Shown: positions 1-7,958 of the stretch, piece by piece
How the letters are laid out: each line of letters opens with the position of its first letter
Numbering within the stretch: the stretch's first letter is position 1
Position numbers and translations under genes: made by a program
Assembly: GCA_021821465.1 (NCBI GenBank)
Contig: JAKACM010000041.1
Coordinates: 1-37,031 of the forward strand
Length of the DNA: 37,031 bases
Source: Bacillota bacterium
Lineage (GTDB): Bacteria > Bacillota > Sulfobacillia > Sulfobacillales > Sulfobacillaceae
Direction of reading: 5' to 3'
Notes under the pieces: generated by a model
Seen by the model: only the letters and a program-made list of their open reading frames with translations
Database searches by the model: none
Told to the model about the DNA's origin: nothing

Positions 1-42
1 GGTTTGACCTGTCTACATGTCGGAAACATCATCGCTTACAGT

Positions 43-62
43 GCCAACCATTCTGGGTTGGC
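43..62. terminator. Hairpin upstream of rpmE, possible terminator of an upstream gene
   Basis: GCCAACC and GGTTGGC form a 7-bp stem with a 6-nt loop. There is no T tract directly behind it, so it may be a weak or factor-dependent terminator of a gene lying left of the window, or simply a palindrome. Bases 1-42 hold nothing recognisable. Confidence 0.3.
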
Positions 63-143
63 CTCGCACCGATTTTCATCATGATATTGTCATAATTGTC
101 GAAATCTAACTTTGCCGAGGACCTGGCCCCCGAGATTGCCAAC

Positions 144-172
144 TTGCCAAAAGGAAGGAATTTTGTTAAAAT
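144..172 (+). promoter_or_regulatory. Sigma-A-type promoter of rpmE
   Basis: TTGCCA (144-149), a 17-base spacer, then TAAAAT (167-172) preceded by TGT, which makes an extended -10. Transcription would start near 179, about 34 bases ahead of the rpmE start codon. Confidence 0.65.
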
Positions 173-212
173 ATCCACTGCATTTGGAATGGTTCGGGAA
201 GAAGGTGAGAGC

Positions 213-413
213 ATGAAAGAAGGGATTCACCCGGCATATCAAAGAACCACAGTAACTTGCGCATGTGGGGCCGTGTATCATATTGGGTCAACGAGAACCA
301 ATTTACGCATCGAAGTCTGTGGACAATGTCATCCTCTATATACCGGAAAGCAGCGGATTGTTGACACCGGCGGACGTGTCGAACGCTTCAAGAGGCGTTA
401 TGGTATGAAATAG
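213..413 (+). CDS. rpmE: 50S ribosomal protein L31, zinc-binding type
   Basis: Ribosomal protein L31, a small component of the 50S subunit at the inter-subunit bridge region. The 66-residue product has the family's usual length. It carries the zinc-type cysteine set: C16 and C18 in a CAC motif and C36/C39 in CGQC, so this is the Zn-containing form and not the zinc-free paralogue used during zinc starvation. A longer reading from a TTG at 96 is possible, but the ATG at 213 is preceded by GAAGGTGAG at good spacing and gives the family N-terminus (MKEGIHP). The gene has its own promoter and a strong terminator, and lies just before prfA, an order common in Firmicutes. Confidence 0.97.
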   Translation: MKEGIHPAYQRTTVTCACGAVYHIGSTRTNLRIEVCGQCHPLYTGKQRIVDTGGRVERFKRRYGMK

Positions 414-420
414 CCTACGA

Positions 421-446
421 ACAGAGCCGGCGGCTCTGTTTTTTTG
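421..446 (+). terminator. Rho-independent terminator after rpmE
   Basis: ACAGAGCC/GGCTCTGT stem of 8 bp with a three-base loop, followed directly by a run of seven T. It separates rpmE from prfA. Confidence 0.85.
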
Positions 447-503
447 TGCCCTTTCCCAATGGCTGTGCCCAATAATAGAATTACAGAAAGAAGGTGAAAA
501 AAA

Positions 504-1577
504 TTGGACGATACGACGCGATCCCGATTGGAAGCGGCTACGGCGCATTACCATGAGGTGCAAGAGGTACTCTCGGATCCTCAGGTGAGTTCCAACCCCG
601 AGTTGTTGCGAAAATATTCTCAAGAATTGGCCGAGTGGGGAGAAGTCGTGCAACACTACCGGTCCTATCTGGCTTTGAATCAAGAGTTAGAGACGTTGAA
701 AGATATGGCTCGCGAAGAGTCTGACGATCGAGCCTGGATAGATAAAGAATTGGAAAGCACAAGACAAAAACTCGAAGATGTGGAAAACGAAATCCAGGGC
801 TTGTTGACGCCTAAGGATCCCAACGATTCGAAAAACGTGATTATGGAAATTCGGGCCGGAGCAGGAGGGGAGGAGGCTGCATTATTTGCATCCAATTTGT
901 TTCGCCTCTATGCCCGCTATGCAGAACGCCACGGATGGAAGACCGAGTTATTATCGGTCAATGAGACCGACATAGGGGGATTCAAAGAAATCATCTTCAC
1001 GATCGAAGGTGTGGGGGCTTACAGCCATCTTAAATTTGAACGTGGTGTACACCGCGTGCAAAGGGTCCCGGTAACCGAAGCCGGTGGCCGTATCCATACC
1101 TCCACGGTGACCGTGGCCGTATTGCCGGAAGTTGAAGAAGTCGAGGTCACCATTGATGCCGACGATTTGCGAATTGACACCATGCGCTCCAGCGGTGCCG
1201 GAGGTCAGCACGTGAACAAGACGGAATCCGCGGTTCGCATCACTCATATTCCTACCGGCATTGTGGTCTCCTGCCAGGATGAAAAGTCCCAACTGAAGAA
1301 TCGTGACAAGGCGATGAAAGTTCTTAGGGCCCGGTTGAAGCACCTTTATGATACGACCCAAGCTAAGGAAATTGCTGATGAGAGACGGCAGCAGGTGGGA
1401 ACGGGAGACCGGTCCGAGCGCATTCGTACCTACAATTTTCCGCAAGGACGGGTAACCGACCACCGGGTCGGCATTACCTTGCATCAACTCGACGAGGTTT
1501 TGGATGGCAATATAGGGGAAATTATCAGTGCTTTGCAGGCTCAGGAACAGGAAGAACGGTTGCAAGATGGATCATGA
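504..1577 (+). CDS. prfA: Peptide chain release factor 1
   Basis: Class I release factor that reads UAA and UAG stop codons in the ribosomal A site and triggers hydrolysis of peptidyl-tRNA. The 357-residue length is normal. The codon-recognition tripeptide P189-V190-T191 that distinguishes RF1 from RF2 is present, and the catalytic G233-G234-Q235 lies in the usual [16 protein letters not shown] context; Q235 is the residue methylated by PrmC. The start is TTG at 504, chosen because GAAGGTGA at 490-497 precedes it by six bases and no ATG fits. The stop overlaps the next start (ATGA), so prfA and prmC, the enzyme that modifies it, are translationally coupled. Confidence 0.98.
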   Translation: MDDTTRSRLEAATAHYHEVQEVLSDPQVSSNPELLRKYSQELAEWGEVVQHYRSYLALNQELETLKDMAREESDDRAWIDKELESTRQKLEDVENEIQGLLTPKDPNDSKNVIMEIRAGAGGEEAALFASNLFRLYARYAERHGWKTELLSVNETDIGGFKEIIFTIEGVGAYSHLKFERGVHRVQRVPVTEAGGRIHTSTVTVAVLPEVEEVEVTIDADDLRIDTMRSSGAGGQHVNKTESAVRITHIPTGIVVSCQDEKSQLKNRDKAMKVLRARLKHLYDTTQAKEIADERRQQVGTGDRSERIRTYNFPQGRVTDHRVGITLHQLDEVLDGNIGEIISALQAQEQEERLQDGS

Positions 1578-2428
1578 ACCGCGAATGGCAGCTTTTAGTG
1601 AAGACAGCCGCCGGAAAACTGCGGCAAGCCGGCATTGAGAGGCCATACAGAGAAGCTTCTCTCTTGTGGTGTGGTGTCTCAGGTCAGGACTTGTCCCAAT
1701 GGATTCTCTATGGCGGGTCACTTTCCTCCTCATTAGTCGAAGAATACCGCCTGGCCATTAAGCGGCGTGTGGCACGAGAGCCATTTCATTATATTATCGG
1801 GGTTCGGGAATTCATGGGACTGAATTTCCACGTCGATCCTCGGGTTCTTATTCCGCGCCCGGAGACCGAACAATTGGTGGAGCGAATTTTGACGGATGCG
1901 GATAAGAGAGCTTTAGTCATTGCCGATGTGGGGACCGGGAGTGGGGCAATTGCTATATCTCTTGTTTATTTCGGCCACCTTGAATGGCGGGTGATGGCCA
2001 TAGATCTCAGCGAAGAGGCTTTAAGCGTGGCCAAACTCAATGGGGCCAATCTGCTAAAGGACCGCGGACATATTGATTTTGTTCAAGGGGATTTGCTTAC
2101 GGATATTTTGGAACCCGTCGATATTGTTGCAGCCAATTTACCGTATGTGACCGAAGAAGGCGATCAAGAGTACTTTCCCGAACTTTCCTATGAGCCGAGA
2201 ATAGCGCTTTATGCTCCGGATGGAGGATTAAAAACCATTTTGCGGCTGATTAAGCAATTACCGTCGAGACTTAAGGCAGGAGGGCGGGTCTACCTGGAAG
2301 TCGGTGGGGGTCAAGCGGACCGGGTGGAGCAATGCTTGACGGCTCAAGGCTTGGTGATACTGCCCCGTACTCATGATTTGGCACGGATTGACCGGGTGGT
2401 TGCCGCCGAGAAGCCCTTAGGCGAATAA
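1574..2428 (+). CDS. prmC: Release factor glutamine methyltransferase
   Basis: Cytosolic SAM-dependent methyltransferase that N5-methylates the glutamine of the GGQ motif in RF1 and RF2. The 284-residue protein has an N-terminal helical substrate-binding domain and a Rossmann-type methyltransferase domain. The SAM-binding loop is D118-V-G-T-G-S-G. The catalytic motif, usually NPPY, reads N188-L-P-Y here; asparagine, the second proline and tyrosine, which face the glutamine amide, are kept. ATG overlaps the prfA stop by four bases, as expected for the enzyme of that substrate. In Bacillus spoIIR comes next; it is not seen here. Confidence 0.96.
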   Translation: MNREWQLLVKTAAGKLRQAGIERPYREASLLWCGVSGQDLSQWILYGGSLSSSLVEEYRLAIKRRVAREPFHYIIGVREFMGLNFHVDPRVLIPRPETEQLVERILTDADKRALVIADVGTGSGAIAISLVYFGHLEWRVMAIDLSEEALSVAKLNGANLLKDRGHIDFVQGDLLTDILEPVDIVAANLPYVTEEGDQEYFPELSYEPRIALYAPDGGLKTILRLIKQLPSRLKAGGRVYLEVGGGQADRVEQCLTAQGLVILPRTHDLARIDRVVAAEKPLGE

Positions 2429-2529
2429 GCCCTTCCGGGGTTGTCGACGCCATTTTGAAAAGTTTCGCTGGGTATGTGAATATAATACAGAATCGATAAA
2501 AATAGAAGTCGATCCCCCGCCGTAAGGGC

Positions 2530-2553
2530 GAGGCTTGGCAAAGCCTCAGTTTT
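2530..2553 (+). terminator. Hairpin after prmC, probable weak terminator
   Basis: GAGGCTT (2530-2536), loop GGCA, AAGCCTC (2541-2547), then AGTTTT. Seven perfect base pairs with a short T run; the likely end of the prfA-prmC transcript. Confidence 0.5.
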
Positions 2554-3154
2554 GAGCACTACGTTATCTTGGCCATCACACCATGGGATGCGTGTCCCAG
2601 TTCCCGATTCTGTGGTCTGCTATTAGACAGTCCTGGGGGACGGGGCCGTGTACTGGGCGCGACAAGTCCTGATAACTTTGGCGAAGGGCCATGGACTTCG
2701 AAAGGAGGAATGATGATTCCTTTTGTGGCTCCATACGGTAGCGGAAGGGGTCGAGAGCGTCGGCTTTTGGAGGGAGAGAAGAGTGCTGAAAGAATAATAA
2801 ACGGAAAACAAGCCTGGGTATTATCGGTAAGTTTTCTGTAACAGTAATATGGTCAAAGAAGTCGCAGTCTTTGTCTGGGGATGTGCTGAGGTTCTGATGG
2901 CAGAAGGGCCAAAGTTCAATAATAGGTAGACGAAGCGTACGTGCCGACGAATCATTCAGCACTGTCTTGGGCATTAGCTTATATTCATCGGCTGCGTTGG
3001 TGATTGCTAGGCAAGGTGCTCTCATCAAGTCGCTGTGGCGAATGATTGGCTACTAAACAAGGATTTAACGAACTGGCGTATCGAAAAAGTGATCGGAGTT
3101 TAGGGAAGCAAACGATGGAAAAAACCCTACGGGGAGAAAGGAGGTCACCTGGTT

Positions 3155-3244
3155 TTGTGGTGGAACACAGTGATGCGCGAGAGCATCCCAGGGATTGAAT
3201 GTGACACCACGAGTCCGAAAGGGCTTCTAAGACCTATGTTGTGA
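3155..3244 (+). CDS. Possible 29-residue small protein or leader peptide
   Basis: A near-perfect Shine-Dalgarno sequence, AAAGGAGGT at 3137-3145, stands about ten bases before a TTG at 3155. This frame runs 29 codons to a TGA at 3242, 38 bases before the rhodanese-like gene; a GTG at 3157 opens another frame of only about 13 codons. The product begins MWWNTVMRESIPG and contains one cysteine; it resembles no family I know. The strong ribosome binding site is the only argument for translation. It could be a leader peptide, a small protein, or a chance match inside decayed DNA. Confidence 0.2.
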   Translation: MWWNTVMRESIPGIECDTTSPKGLLRPML

Positions 3245-3282
3245 ATTTCGTAGGTTTTTGAAACCAGGCAGGAATCTCGGCA

Positions 3283-3606
3283 ATGATTGGCGAAATAACT
3301 GCTCGGGAATTACGTGAGCGCTTAAGTTCTAGTCGGGCGAGTCATTCCATTACCGTTATTGATGTGCGCTTGGCGCAAATCGGAACCATTCCGGGGGCTC
3401 GGCACGTTCCGGTTACGGATCTGGAAGACAAAGAATGGGATTGGGATCCCGACAGCGAACTGGTGGTGTACTGTCAGTTTGGAAAAGGCGGCAGTGACTA
3501 TGCTGCCGAAGTTTTGGAAGAGCAAGGGTATCGAAGAGTTTATAAGTTGGTGGGCGGTATGGACAGTTGGGCCAAGCTGGTGAGTGAAGCTCAGAAAGAC
3601 GTCTGA
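3283..3606 (+). CDS. Rhodanese-like domain protein
   Basis: A 107-residue single-domain rhodanese of the cytosolic type. The family transfers sulfane sulfur through a persulfide on the active-site cysteine. C64 opens the loop CQFGKGG after the strand LVVYC, and the typical end, LVGGMDSWAKL, is present. The usual basic residue of the C-x5-R loop is absent; a lysine sits in the middle of the loop instead, so the donor or acceptor cannot be named. The start ATG at 3283 has an AGGAA about ten bases ahead. It precedes an ArsB/NhaD-type permease by 53 bases and may be co-transcribed with it. A role in sulfur or arsenic handling is conjecture from that neighbour. Confidence 0.88.
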   Translation: MIGEITARELRERLSSSRASHSITVIDVRLAQIGTIPGARHVPVTDLEDKEWDWDPDSELVVYCQFGKGGSDYAAEVLEEQGYRRVYKLVGGMDSWAKLVSEAQKDV

Positions 3607-3659
3607 TCTTTATCGAGCCCCGGGGACAGCCGAACAACAAAGAGGGGATCGTAAAAGGG

Positions 3660-4922
3660 ATGTCGCAAGCGCAAATTGCCTTGGCAGCTCTCGTGCTTTT
3701 ATATATTTTTCTTATCGGTGACTGGTTTCATCGTGCCTGGGCTGCTTTGGGAGTTGCGGGGCTCTTGGTTCTCTTGCGCGTTATCACATTTCAAGATGCT
3801 ATTCGTGCCATTGATTTCAATACCATTGGCCTGTTGTTGGGGATGATGGTGCTGGTCGGCCTGTTAGGGGAAGCCGGATTGTTTTTCCGCTTCGGACTCA
3901 AAGCGCGCCAGATGGCACGAGGACAGCCAAAGCGCCTCTTTTGGGTTTTCTTTGTATTGACTGCCGTATTATCGGCATTCTTGGACAACGTGACCACCAT
4001 CTTGCTGTTGTCCCCGGCGTTGTTTCGAACTGCCGAAGGCATGGATTTGGACCCTGTCCCTTTTTTGATGGCCATGATCGTTTGCTCGAACTTGGGAGGA
4101 ATGGCCACTTTAGTTGGGGATCCGCCCAATATTCTGATCGGAACCGCGGCGAAAATGTCATTCAATACCTTTCTTGGCCATTTGGGAATGCCAGCCATCT
4201 TGTTATTGATGGGAGCGGCCTTGATATTGCCTAGGCTATTAAAATGGCAGGCGAATCCCCAAGTCATTGCGGTGGATCCTTATCGAGTTCCCAAAGATTT
4301 TCCTTTGGCCAATCGCTTAACGCCATTGTTGGTTGTCCTTGGCATGGTTTTGATTGCATTTGTCTTGCAAGACGTTTTCCATTGGATGTCTGGTGCTATT
4401 GCCATGGGTGGGGGTTTCTTGGGACTATTGGTATCGGGACGACGCGCAGGGAGATTTTGGCACGTAGTGGATTGGGGCACTTTAGGATTTTTTATGGGCA
4501 TATTTATCTTGGTGGGAGCATTGGAAAAGGGCGGGATCGTCATCCGTGTCGCCAATTTTTTGAGCCACGTGCACTTAGCAAACAATTTGCCTTTATTGGT
4601 ATTGTTGATTAGTGCGGTGTTGTCGGCTGTGGTGGATAATGTGCCGTTGGTTGCCGCAATGATTCCCGTTATCCGTTATCTTCTTCACAGTTTGCCGACT
4701 TATAATTCGGAATTGTGGATAGCTTTGGCCATGGGAGCAGCGATTGGAGGAAATGCGACAATTCTGGGATCTTCGGCTAATATTGTGGCTCAGGGTCTGG
4801 CTCAAAAACGAGGCTATACTTTAAGTTTTCGCCGTTATCTTCCCTTTGGCCTTAAGATGTTTGGACTGAGTTTAGTTTTGGGAGCGGTGTATCTTGTTGC
4901 TCTGGGGGAAATCCTGGGATAA
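3660..4922 (+). CDS. ArsB/NhaD/SLC13-type ion transporter (citrate transporter-like domain)
   Basis: A 420-residue polytopic inner-membrane transporter with roughly ten to eleven hydrophobic segments. Its internal duplication is visible. FLDNVTTILLLSP and VVDNVPLVAAMIP are the two helix-hairpin motifs, and GGMATLVGDPPNILIG and GGNATILGSSANIV are the paired substrate-site loops of the ion transporter superfamily. This places it with ArsB (arsenite), NhaD (Na+/H+) and SLC13 carriers. The substrate cannot be decided from sequence alone. The start is ATG at 3660 with AAAAGGG close before it and AGAGGGG further up; the gene follows the rhodanese-like gene. No terminator is seen in the 84 bases after it. 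Confidence 0.88.
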   Translation: MSQAQIALAALVLLYIFLIGDWFHRAWAALGVAGLLVLLRVITFQDAIRAIDFNTIGLLLGMMVLVGLLGEAGLFFRFGLKARQMARGQPKRLFWVFFVLTAVLSAFLDNVTTILLLSPALFRTAEGMDLDPVPFLMAMIVCSNLGGMATLVGDPPNILIGTAAKMSFNTFLGHLGMPAILLLMGAALILPRLLKWQANPQVIAVDPYRVPKDFPLANRLTPLLVVLGMVLIAFVLQDVFHWMSGAIAMGGGFLGLLVSGRRAGRFWHVVDWGTLGFFMGIFILVGALEKGGIVIRVANFLSHVHLANNLPLLVLLISAVLSAVVDNVPLVAAMIPVIRYLLHSLPTYNSELWIALAMGAAIGGNATILGSSANIVAQGLAQKRGYTLSFRRYLPFGLKMFGLSLVLGAVYLVALGEILG

Positions 4923-5006
4923 AAAATGAAGAAGAAAGTGCCTGCGGCTTAACAAGAGACAGCGGGTTTTGGGAGTCATTTTGAACTGCGAAGGGGGGCG
5001 GAAAAG

Positions 5007-6032
5007 ATGATAACAGAAATTTTGAGAGGGGATAATCTAAGTCCGGCCATTGATGCTCTGAAAAAGGGAGAGGTGGTGGCCTTTCCCACCGAAACCGTTT
5101 ATGGCTTGGGTGCCGATGCGACAAATAGTCGGGCCTGCCAAAAAATTTTCGAGGCCAAGGGTCGGCCTTCCGATAATCCCCTCATCGTCCATGTTTTGGA
5201 CATCAAAGGACTCGAAAGCGTCTTGGCAGGCTCTATGCCCAAGGCGGCAGCGGTGCTGACGGAAAAATTCTGGCCCGGTCCTTTAACCGTTATTGTCCCC
5301 TCCAATGACACGATTCCTCCCTTGGTTCGCGGTTTTATGCCAACGGTAGCCGTAAGATCTCCCAGCCATTTGATTGCCCGCGCCCTTATTGCCGCTGTGA
5401 ATAGACCCCTTGCCGCCCCCAGCGCGAATCGATCGGGACGTCCGAGTCCCACCAGGGTTAAAGATGTATGGCAGGACTTACATGGTAGAATACCGTATAT
5501 CATAGACGGGGGTGACAGTCTTGTTGGGTTGGAGTCGACCATCGTCGATCTCTCGGTTGTTCCTCCACTCTTATTGCGTCCGGGGTTTATTGGACTGGAA
5601 ATGCTGGAGTCGGCATTAGGGGAGCGGGTATTGATCCCCGGAGCCGAAACTCCTCATAAGGCTCCGGGGATGAAATATCGACATTATGCTCCCCGTGCTC
5701 CGGTTATTTGGATTAATATGAGAGAGGATCACCATATTGAGAGAGCGATTGTTCGGCTACAAAAAAAATTTCCCAATATGGCCCTCATGGCTCCCGGGAA
5801 ATGGCAAAGGATGCATTCCGGGTCTTTTGTCACGCTAGGAGACACGACCGAAGACATGGCTCGTCAGCTTTTTTCCGGGTTTCGGGAGCTGGACCAGAGA
5901 AAGCCGGATGCGATTGTTGTCGTGTGGGAAGAGAACGATCGGGGTGTGGGATTGGCTGTGGCCAACCGTTTGGGCAAAGCGGCTGCATTAGAAGTGAAGG
6001 AGGAAGGGCCCGAAAAGCAGGTGACAGAGTGA
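5007..6032 (+). CDS. tsaC (ywlC): L-threonylcarbamoyladenylate synthase (Sua5/YwlC type)
   Basis: Cytosolic enzyme that makes threonylcarbamoyl-AMP from threonine, bicarbonate and ATP, the first step of t6A37 tRNA modification. The 341-residue protein is the long Sua5 form: an N-terminal YrdC domain (about 1-210) with FPTETVYGLG at 26-35 and the nucleotide-binding KGRPSDNPL at 51-59, then a linker with APGMKYRHYAP and a C-terminal Sua5 domain. ATG at 5007 has AAGGGGGG nine bases ahead. Its stop overlaps the start of the phosphatase gene (TGATG), so the two are coupled. The ywlC-ywlE-ywlF order matches Bacillus. Confidence 0.96.
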   Translation: MITEILRGDNLSPAIDALKKGEVVAFPTETVYGLGADATNSRACQKIFEAKGRPSDNPLIVHVLDIKGLESVLAGSMPKAAAVLTEKFWPGPLTVIVPSNDTIPPLVRGFMPTVAVRSPSHLIARALIAAVNRPLAAPSANRSGRPSPTRVKDVWQDLHGRIPYIIDGGDSLVGLESTIVDLSVVPPLLLRPGFIGLEMLESALGERVLIPGAETPHKAPGMKYRHYAPRAPVIWINMREDHHIERAIVRLQKKFPNMALMAPGKWQRMHSGSFVTLGDTTEDMARQLFSGFRELDQRKPDAIVVVWEENDRGVGLAVANRLGKAAALEVKEEGPEKQVTE

Positions 6033-6511
6033 TGCCAGCACCATCCAGTATTTTGTTTGTTTGCACAGGGAATACCTGTCGAAGCCCCATGGCCGAGGCT
6101 TTGTGGAGGAGTCTTTGCCGCGAGGAGTGTCCGGCCGAATCGGCGGGACTCTCATCATGGCCCGGGCAAGCCGCTCAAGAATATGCGCAGGAAGCCGTGA
6201 AACCCTATGGAGTGAATTTGGCAAACCATCGCTCCCAAGACGTGCGCGACATTCGAGGCGACTTTGACTGGATTTTTACTATGACCAGGGCGCAAGCGCT
6301 ACAATTGCAAAAAATGCGTCCGGAATGGGAAAACAAAATTTTTTCCCTGCCGGCGTTTTTGGGAGAAGACGAAGACATTGCCGATCCGATCGGTACGAAC
6401 CAGGTAAACTATGATTCTCTGGCCTGGCGGTTATACCGCATGTTAACGCAATTAAAATCACGTCTCGTGGAAGACGAGTCGTCCGCTGAGCCGGAAGAAA
6501 CGGGGGAATAG
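6032..6511 (+). CDS. ywlE: Low-molecular-weight phosphatase, YwlE-type probable protein arginine phosphatase
   Basis: Small cytosolic phosphatase of 159 residues. The P-loop is C11-TGNT-C16-R17-S18 and the general acid lies in D118-P119. The threonine at position 15 corresponds to T11 of Bacillus YwlE; there it replaces the bulky residue of tyrosine phosphatases and gives preference for phosphoarginine. Dephosphorylation of arginines placed by an McsB-type kinase is therefore the likely role, inferred from that residue and from gene order (between ywlC and rpiB). Start ATG 6032 overlaps the stop of the preceding gene; GCAGGTGA lies ahead. A longer reading of the same frame would run inside the upstream gene and is rejected. 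Confidence 0.93.
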   Translation: MPAPSSILFVCTGNTCRSPMAEALWRSLCREECPAESAGLSSWPGQAAQEYAQEAVKPYGVNLANHRSQDVRDIRGDFDWIFTMTRAQALQLQKMRPEWENKIFSLPAFLGEDEDIADPIGTNQVNYDSLAWRLYRMLTQLKSRLVEDESSAEPEETGE

Positions 6512-6515
6512 GTCA

Positions 6516-6962
6516 ATGAGAATCGCCGTGGGGGCGGATCACGCCGGATGGGCTTTGAAGGAAGTATTAGTTAATTACCTTATGGACCAGGAATGGGACG
6601 TCGAAGATTTTGGAACTTTCGGGCCGGATTCCGTTGATTACCCTGACTATGCGAATAAAGTGGCTTTAGCGGTCACAAATGCTGAGGTGGAGCGCGGGCT
6701 CTTGATTTGCGGGAGTGGTCAGGGCATGTGTATCGTGGCCAACAAGACTCCAGGGATTCGAGCTTCTTTGGCGCATGATGTGATTTCAGCACGTCTGGCT
6801 CGTCAGCACAATGATGCCAATGTTTTGACCATGGGAGCGCGATTTGTGGCACCGGAATTGGCCGAAGAAATTCTGGCGGTATGGCTGGCAACGCCCTATG
6901 AAGGGGGACGGCATGCAAGACGCTTAGAAAAAATAGAGGAAATCGAACGGCGCTGCTTATAA
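6516..6962 (+). CDS. rpiB: Ribose-5-phosphate isomerase B
   Basis: Interconverts ribulose 5-phosphate and ribose 5-phosphate in the pentose phosphate pathway. The 148-residue length is typical (YwlF of Bacillus is about the same). The N-terminal MRIAVGADHAG holds D8 and H9; the active-site cysteine C65 precedes the phosphate-binding loop GSGQGM at 66-71; N75-K-T-P-G-I-R and H99-N100 follow. Four bases separate it from the ywlE stop, and GGGGGAATAGG provides the ribosome binding site. It is the last gene of the permease/tsaC/ywlE run before a 308-base gap. Confidence 0.96.
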   Translation: MRIAVGADHAGWALKEVLVNYLMDQEWDVEDFGTFGPDSVDYPDYANKVALAVTNAEVERGLLICGSGQGMCIVANKTPGIRASLAHDVISARLARQHNDANVLTMGARFVAPELAEEILAVWLATPYEGGRHARRLEKIEEIERRCL

Positions 6963-6984
6963 TGGCTGCCTTTTTGCCGAAAAG

Positions 6985-6999
6985 TCTAGGGAGCCTAGA
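6985..6999 (+). terminator. Small hairpin after rpiB
   Basis: TCTAGG, loop GAG, CCTAGA, followed by ATTTGGTTTATT. Only six pairs and an interrupted T-rich tail, so a weak terminator at best. Confidence 0.3.
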
Positions 7000-7084
7000 A
7001 TTTGGTTTATTATAAAATGGCCTTGTGTGGAATTCGCTGTGTGGAGCAGGAAGTTCTAGACACCTAAGACCAGCCTTGGGGATG

Positions 7085-7225
7085 ATGAGGCCAAGATGCC
7101 CGTGCGGGACACTTCACCAAGCAGAAGGCATCCACTCAGGGTCTATACCAAATCGGGCGGCGGGCAACATCGTGAGCACAGATGTGAATGGCGCAATCCA
7201 TATCCCGGCAAATCCCCGGCTTTGA
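7085..7225 (+). pseudogene. Decayed C-terminal end of an IS200/IS605-type TnpB
   Basis: The frame ending at 7225 contains GNIVSTDVNGAIHI, which matches the conserved TnpB tail pattern (xDVNGAxNI) that carries a RuvC catalytic aspartate. A neighbouring frame at 7138-7162 reads RVYTKSGGG, which fits the stretch normally just before it, so at least one frameshift separates the two. No intact zinc finger or upstream RuvC motifs are present. I read this as the scar of an element inserted between rpiB and upp, the spot occupied by glyA in Bacillus. The match is short, so confidence is moderate. The rest of the 6963-7270 gap holds no gene. Confidence 0.5.
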
Positions 7226-7270
7226 TCATGGGGACTATCAATATATTGACAAAAGAAACGAGGAATTTGT

Positions 7271-7897
7271 ATGTTGGTCGTGGTTGATCACCCCCTAATC
7301 CAGGTTCATATTTCGATTCTAAGGAACCGCTTGACGGGAACTGATCAATTCCGTGCACAATTAACAGCGTTAACTCGTTTATTGGCTTTTCCCGTGTTGC
7401 AGGATTTGGAAATTTTGCCGATGACAGTGACTACGCCTCTAGCGGATACTACGGGATATAGACTGGACAGAGTGCCGGTTTTGGTTCCGGTGTTGCGAGC
7501 GGGTCTGGGAATGGTGGAGGGTTTTCGTGACGTTGTGCCGGATACTGTAGTCTCTCATCTTGGTATGTACCGTGATCACCGGACGCTTAAACCGATACGG
7601 TATTACAGCAATTTCTCCACATCGTATCATGATCATCCTGTCATTTTGTTGGACCCGATGCTGGCCACCGGCGGATCGGCCGTAAACGCGCTGAATTATC
7701 TAAAGCAAGAAGGTGCGGGTGACATTCGGGTTGTGAGTGTGATTGCGGCACCCGAGGGTATTCAGAAGGTCGGGGAATACCATCCGGATGTCATTGTGTT
7801 TACCGCCCAAATTGATGATAGACTCAATGATTTAGGCTATATTGTTCCAGGTCTTGGGGACGCGGGCGATCGGCAGTTTGGTACAGCCCTGGATTGA
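7271..7897 (+). CDS. upp: Uracil phosphoribosyltransferase
   Basis: Salvages uracil with PRPP to give UMP in the cytosol. The 208-residue length is that of the bacterial family. The PRPP loop is D128-PMLATGGS, the N-terminal half has VPVLRAGLGMVEG, and the uracil-binding C-terminus is PGLGDAGDRQFGTALD. The start ATG at 7271 has GAGGA about six bases ahead. A TTGACA at 7246 is too close to the start to serve as its -35, and the promoter was not found. The gene stands before the ATP synthase operon as in Bacillus, separated by a terminator. Confidence 0.97.
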   Translation: MLVVVDHPLIQVHISILRNRLTGTDQFRAQLTALTRLLAFPVLQDLEILPMTVTTPLADTTGYRLDRVPVLVPVLRAGLGMVEGFRDVVPDTVVSHLGMYRDHRTLKPIRYYSNFSTSYHDHPVILLDPMLATGGSAVNALNYLKQEGAGDIRVVSVIAAPEGIQKVGEYHPDVIVFTAQIDDRLNDLGYIVPGLGDAGDRQFGTALD

Positions 7898-7930
7898 CCG
7901 GGTCCCGAGGCAGTGGGAGGATGTAGTCTG

Positions 7931-7958
7931 GCCCGCCGCGTCTATTGACGGGCTTTTT
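7931..7958 (+). terminator. Rho-independent terminator after upp
   Basis: GCCCG (7931-7935) pairs with CGGGC (7949-7953) and is followed by TTTTTG. An inner GTC/GAC pair can extend the fold. Confidence 0.6.

Larger units (their letters stand above)
2429..3282. other. 854-base gap without a recognisable gene
   Basis: Apart from the hairpin at 2530-2553 and a TATAAT at 2481-2486 without a well-spaced -35, I recognise nothing. A 150-codon open frame on the minus strand (2576-3028) and short plus-strand frames lack family motifs and convincing start sites. This is the place where spoIIR stands in Bacillus, but no frame here resembles it. Decayed mobile-element DNA is possible but cannot be shown. 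One tiny frame with a strong ribosome binding site is listed separately. Confidence 0.5.

Noticed and set aside
951-1565. Long minus-strand frame opposite prfA
   Set aside because: It is a shadow of the strongly conserved prfA coding frame.
2455-2486. TTGAAA and TATAAT as a promoter after prmC
   Set aside because: The spacer would be 20 bases, too long for a normal sigma-A promoter, and no gene follows.
2576-3028. 150-codon open frame on the minus strand in the gap after prmC
   Set aside because: No family motif, unfavourable composition, and no convincing ribosome binding site; it also overlaps a well-formed plus-strand Shine-Dalgarno. Kept only as part of the gap description.
7246-7251. 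TTGACA before upp as a -35 element
   Set aside because: It lies only about 20 bases before the start codon, with no -10 between.
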